8,546 nt of DNA from assembly GCA_937874345.1 (NCBI GenBank), contig CALNBT010000140.1, positions 1 through 8,546 on the forward strand, in the 5' to 3' direction. The notes under the pieces are model-generated. The model was not told where the DNA came from. It worked only from the letters and a program-made list of their open reading frames with translations, and did not search any database. Made by a program: the position numbers and the translations under genes. Numbering within the stretch: the stretch's first letter is position 1; every line of letters begins with the position of its first letter. Source of the stretch: an uncultured Prevotella sp. Its GTDB lineage: Bacteria > Bacteroidota > Bacteroidia > Bacteroidales > Bacteroidaceae. Shown piece by piece: positions 6,253 to 8,546 of this stretch.

Positions 6253-6909
6253 TTAATATTGAACGGAAATATCTCCGCGAACGATGCTGGCTTGCTTGTA
6301 TCCCATCTTCTTGACGGTGTCCAACATTCGAGCAGCCTCTTCATAACTTCTATAATTACCTATTCTGCAAATCCATCTAGGAGAATAGAAATGGGTATAG
6401 ATGGGCTCATTCGGCAACTCTTGTTTGAGACGTTCCCTGATGTTTTCTGCTCTTTGCCGGTCTGCTCTTGAGTTTCCTCCGGCATAAACTTGCACACGGT
6501 ATCCAATGGTTTTGTAGCTCTTACGCATGACTTTTTTGCGCAAGTCGACCGTAGGAATGTTCATCTCATTACCAGATTCTGTATCAGTTTTGATCGTTGA
6601 TTCATTCTTGTGAGCTTCTACCTTTGTCTTGTGTACAACTTCAGGGGCCAGGTGTCCTTCTATCTTGGTCGGTTTCCCGACTTCAGGTTGAGCCAAGCTC
6701 TTCTTCTCCGTAATTGGTTTGATTTGTTGCTTGACCGATTCGTTCAGTTGTGGCTTCCCATTAACCAATTCGTCAATTACTTTACTCTGGCTAACGGTGA
6801 CAGATGCCTTGTCTGTTTCTTTCTTCTGAAGATGTTCGAGGAAAGTCTGTGCTTCGGCAAATTGTACCGAGCAAAAGATGATCATCAATAAAGTGACGAA
6901 TTTCTTCAT
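6253..6909 (-). CDS. exported SPOR-domain protein
   Basis: Predicted periplasmic protein of 218 residues. A signal peptide ends at about residue 20 (MKKFVTLLMIIFCSVQFAEA, then Q). Residues 30-130 are a lysine/glutamate-rich, low-complexity linker that is probably unstructured. The C-terminal SPOR domain spans about 134-212: IGYRVQVYAGGNSRADRQRAE, IRERLKQELP, PIYTHFYSPRWICRIGNYRSYEEAARML and MGYKQASIVRGDI. SPOR domains bind glycan strands stripped of stem peptides, mostly at division sites, so a role at the septum or in peptidoglycan remodelling is likely (family knowledge). It lacks a transmembrane anchor such as FtsN has, so it would be free in the periplasm. It follows tpiA after 83 bases with a hairpin between, and is closely followed by folE. 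The pairing of SPOR gene with tpiA and folE is, as I recall, common in Bacteroidales. Confidence 0.9.
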   Translation of the reverse strand: MKKFVTLLMIIFCSVQFAEAQTFLEHLQKKETDKASVTVSQSKVIDELVNGKPQLNESVKQQIKPITEKKSLAQPEVGKPTKIEGHLAPEVVHKTKVEAHKNESTIKTDTESGNEMNIPTVDLRKKVMRKSYKTIGYRVQVYAGGNSRADRQRAENIRERLKQELPNEPIYTHFYSPRWICRIGNYRSYEEAARMLDTVKKMGYKQASIVRGDISVQY

Positions 6910-6933
6910 GTCAATATCAAAAAATCATTGAAA

Positions 6934-6977
6934 GGTCAAGTAAGAAGAAACAGGATGAGGCTTCTTCCTACTTGACC
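6934..6977 (-). terminator. 16-bp intercistronic hairpin between tpiA and the SPOR gene
   Basis: GGTCAAGTAAGAAGAA (6934-6949) and TTCTTCCTACTTGACC (6962-6977) form a 16-bp stem with a 12-base loop. The one irregular pair is a G-U wobble in minus-strand RNA but an A-C mismatch in + RNA, which assigns it to the tpiA transcript. It is followed on the minus strand by TTTCAATGATTTTTTG and ends 24 bases before the SPOR start codon. It is either a terminator after tpiA or a partial terminator/RNA-stability element; I see no clear promoter between it and the SPOR gene. Confidence 0.65.
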
Positions 6978-6992
6978 GATAACATTGTTTTA

Positions 6993-7754
6993 TTATTTTT
7001 TCCAAGCGTCGATAATGCCCTTGAAATCAGCAGTCTTCAAAGAAGCACCACCAATCAGGCCACCATCGATATTGGGTTTTGCAAACAGTTCTGGTGCATT
7101 GCTAGCTTTACAACTTCCACCATAAAGGATGGTTGTATCCTCTGCAACAGCTTCACCATATTTCTCTGCGATGGTTGAACGTACGAAAGCGTGAATCTCT
7201 TCAGCCTGCTCTGCTGTAGCGGTCTTGCCGGTACCGATAGCCCAGATTGGCTCGTAAGCGATAACGATGTTCTTGAATTCTTCTGCAGAGAGATTGAAAA
7301 CAGAGCCTGCTAATTCGGCTTTGCAAACCTCTTCCTGTTTGTTAGCTTCACGTTCATCAAGTGTTTCACCGATACAGAAGATAACCTTCAAGTTGTTTTT
7401 CAATGCCAACAGAACCTTTTCTTTTAAGATTTCGGGCGTTTCGTTATAATATTGACGTCTTTCAGAGTGACCCAGGATAACATATTGAGCTCCTGTACTC
7501 TTCACCATCTCTGCAGAAACCTCACCGGTGTAAGCTCCTTGTTCTTTGTCAGCGCAGTTTTCAGCACCGAGTGCAACCAAGTTCTGATCCAAAACAGCAG
7601 CAACGCTAGCCAAATGAATGAACGGTGTGCAAATGATTACACCGCAATTTGGATTTTCTGCTGTCATTGCCTCGTTGATTTCCTTTGCTAGAGCAACGCC
7701 TTCTTGCAGGTTCAAGTTCATCTTCCAGTTTCCTGCTACGATTTTCTTTCTCAT
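6993..7754 (-). CDS. tpiA: triosephosphate isomerase
   Basis: Glycolytic and gluconeogenic enzyme interconverting dihydroxyacetone phosphate and glyceraldehyde 3-phosphate. From ATG 7754 the protein is 253 residues, the usual bacterial length, and begins with the family start MRKKIVAGNWKMN (N9, K11 catalytic/binding). Other hallmarks: general base region YVILGHSERR with H96, catalytic E168 in IAYEPIWAIGTGKTA including flexible loop 6, ILYGGSC phosphate-binding strand at 209-215, and GGLIGGASLK at 231-240. All catalytic residues are intact. The leader is A-rich (AAGAAATAGAAAA) without a Shine-Dalgarno site, normal for this phylum. Oddly, the reading frame is open upstream of the ATG through the whole preceding membrane-protein gene, so the enzyme may also be made as a fusion. 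A hairpin lies 15-60 bases past the stop. Confidence 0.97.
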   Translation of the reverse strand: MRKKIVAGNWKMNLNLQEGVALAKEINEAMTAENPNCGVIICTPFIHLASVAAVLDQNLVALGAENCADKEQGAYTGEVSAEMVKSTGAQYVILGHSERRQYYNETPEILKEKVLLALKNNLKVIFCIGETLDEREANKQEEVCKAELAGSVFNLSAEEFKNIVIAYEPIWAIGTGKTATAEQAEEIHAFVRSTIAEKYGEAVAEDTTILYGGSCKASNAPELFAKPNIDGGLIGGASLKTADFKGIIDAWKK

Positions 7755-8546
7755 TTTTCTATTTCTTTTTAAAAGTTGATATAAATGTTTTCTATGTTTT
7801 TTCTTTTTTCTCCTTTGCGTCCAAGCCCATAGGCGGTCGGCAATTGTCAGCAGCATCAGTGGTAGGATAAACCATGAGAAGATGATGGTAATCTTCTTTG
7901 GGGCGCTGTTTGGCGGTACCTTGCCAATAGGCAACTCTGTTAGAGGTCCTTTTAAATCTTCATCTTTGGGCAGTTCGTTATGGCTCCATTTTCTAATTAC
8001 AACCCCATGTTTCAGCAAGATCAGCCCTGGATTGCTCCTAATCATGGTCTTCAGCGTGATGTCATCGGTTTGATAGAAAGGGTATTCGGCTCCTGTCAAC
8101 TCCTGCCAATGCTTGATAGGTTTTGTTGTGCTCGATGTCAAACAGTATAGTGGATAGTGATAGGTCTGTGCATATTCGTAAATCCTGTCGATATCGCCGA
8201 AGTTTGAATCGCTAGCTTTCTCCAGATGGGGGGCAATGAGCAGAAAAATATAATTGGGGTCAGACAGTATCTGGTCGGTTATATCTTCGCCATCTTGCTT
8301 TTGTATGTAGAAATCGTGAATCGGTGGAACGTATCCTTCAGACAGTTGAATCGTCTTGCTGTCGACAAGCGTCCAAGACGAGTCTGGATAGTTATCCAGA
8401 TTAAACTTTCTAGTTACCCCGTTTTTCTGCATCGTGAAGGTCGTTTCGAACTTTGGTTGTGGTGCTCCTTCGGGTATTTCCATTCCTTTCTTGATATCTG
8501 CACCAACGTGGTAGGGGCGAAAGTCAAATGGAGGAAGGTAATATAA
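7755..8546 (-). CDS. C-terminal part of DoxX/BT_3928-type membrane protein, in frame with tpiA
   Basis: Partial: it enters from the right edge (first codon 8546) and 264 codons are visible. The start LYYLPPFDFRPYHVGADIKKG matches, from memory, the segment after the DoxX-like helices in the Bacteroidales 'BT_3928 family'; the DoxX helices themselves would lie beyond the window. An extracytoplasmic thioredoxin-like domain follows (encoded about 8310-7970: YIFLLIAPHLEKA, YPLYCLTSS, NPGLILLKHGVVIRKW). It has only one cysteine and no CxxC, so it is probably not a dithiol oxidoreductase. A single membrane helix is encoded at 7892-7821 (ITIIFSWFILPLMLLTIADRL), then a K/R-rich tail (QRRKKKKHRKH), which puts the C-terminus in the cytoplasm. 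No in-frame stop separates it from tpiA. Near-miss stops exist in the other frames: TAG 7794-7792 and TAA 7771-7769. Family name moderately sure; function unknown. Confidence 0.75.
7803..7809 (-). promoter_or_regulatory. A-AAA-AAG slippery heptamer at the membrane protein/tpiA junction
   Basis: Minus-strand AAAAAAG lies in the phase AGA-AAA-AAG, exactly the frame required for -1 slippage (X XXY YYZ), the same heptamer as in E. coli dnaX. A -1 shift reads GAA AAA ACA then TAG (7794-7792). The overlapping AGGAG (7814-7810) resembles a Shine-Dalgarno site, but too close for the usual stimulatory distance. Lysine-rich tails generate such runs by chance, so function is unproven. Confidence 0.25.

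Noticed and set aside
7970..8310. Thioredoxin-like domain as an active disulfide oxidoreductase
   Set aside because: Only one cysteine is present in the visible part of the protein and there is no CxxC motif.

Overview
The window looks like a chromosomal segment of a Bacteroidales bacterium, most likely Prevotellaceae (inference). The grounds are promoter elements of the TAnnTTTG type, A-rich leaders mostly lacking Shine-Dalgarno sites, a DUF4251 lipoprotein, TonB C-terminal and choice-of-anchor-J-like domains, a YNLAGQ-type C-terminus on a secreted nuclease, and a gene cluster (DoxX/BT_3928-type membrane protein, tpiA, SPOR protein, folE, xth) that I remember as conserved in Bacteroides and Prevotella. 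I see no mobile element, phage gene, CRISPR array, tRNA or rRNA.

Left half, + strand: positions 1-268 hold a possible decayed minus-strand coding fragment and the nuclease promoter. A secreted endonuclease I-family nuclease (269-1810) follows, closed by a hairpin terminator. After a second perfect inverted repeat comes a two-gene unit: a DUF4251 lipoprotein (2011-2517) overlapping by 11 bases an exported TonB-C-domain protein (2507-3640). The 655-base gap at 3641-4295 holds a strong hairpin, a pseudoknot-like pair of repeats, a 16-base palindrome and AT-rich DNA ending in a good Bacteroidota promoter. This promoter drives a small exported MORN/YwqK-like protein (4296-4805).

Right half, minus strand: a convergent hairpin near 4850 separates the + genes from a co-directional block that reads right to left: 3' part of a DoxX/BT_3928-type membrane protein, tpiA, SPOR-domain protein, folE, xth. 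The last three are 13-18 bases apart and are probably cotranscribed. A 16-bp hairpin lies between tpiA and the SPOR gene and may set the expression ratio. The block mixes glycolysis (TIM), pteridine/folate synthesis (FolE), base-excision repair (Xth) and envelope functions, so it looks like conserved housekeeping synteny rather than one pathway.

The most unusual point is that the DoxX-type gene has no in-frame stop before tpiA. Its single C-terminal membrane helix and K/R-rich cytoplasmic tail run straight into a complete triosephosphate isomerase. A canonically phased A-AAA-AAG slippery heptamer sits at the junction, and a -1 slip there reaches a TAG three codons later. This could be a membrane-tethered TIM fusion, a recoding switch, a lost stop codon, or a homopolymer indel in the assembly. 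Apart from that junction and the small elements listed, the region looks ordinary.
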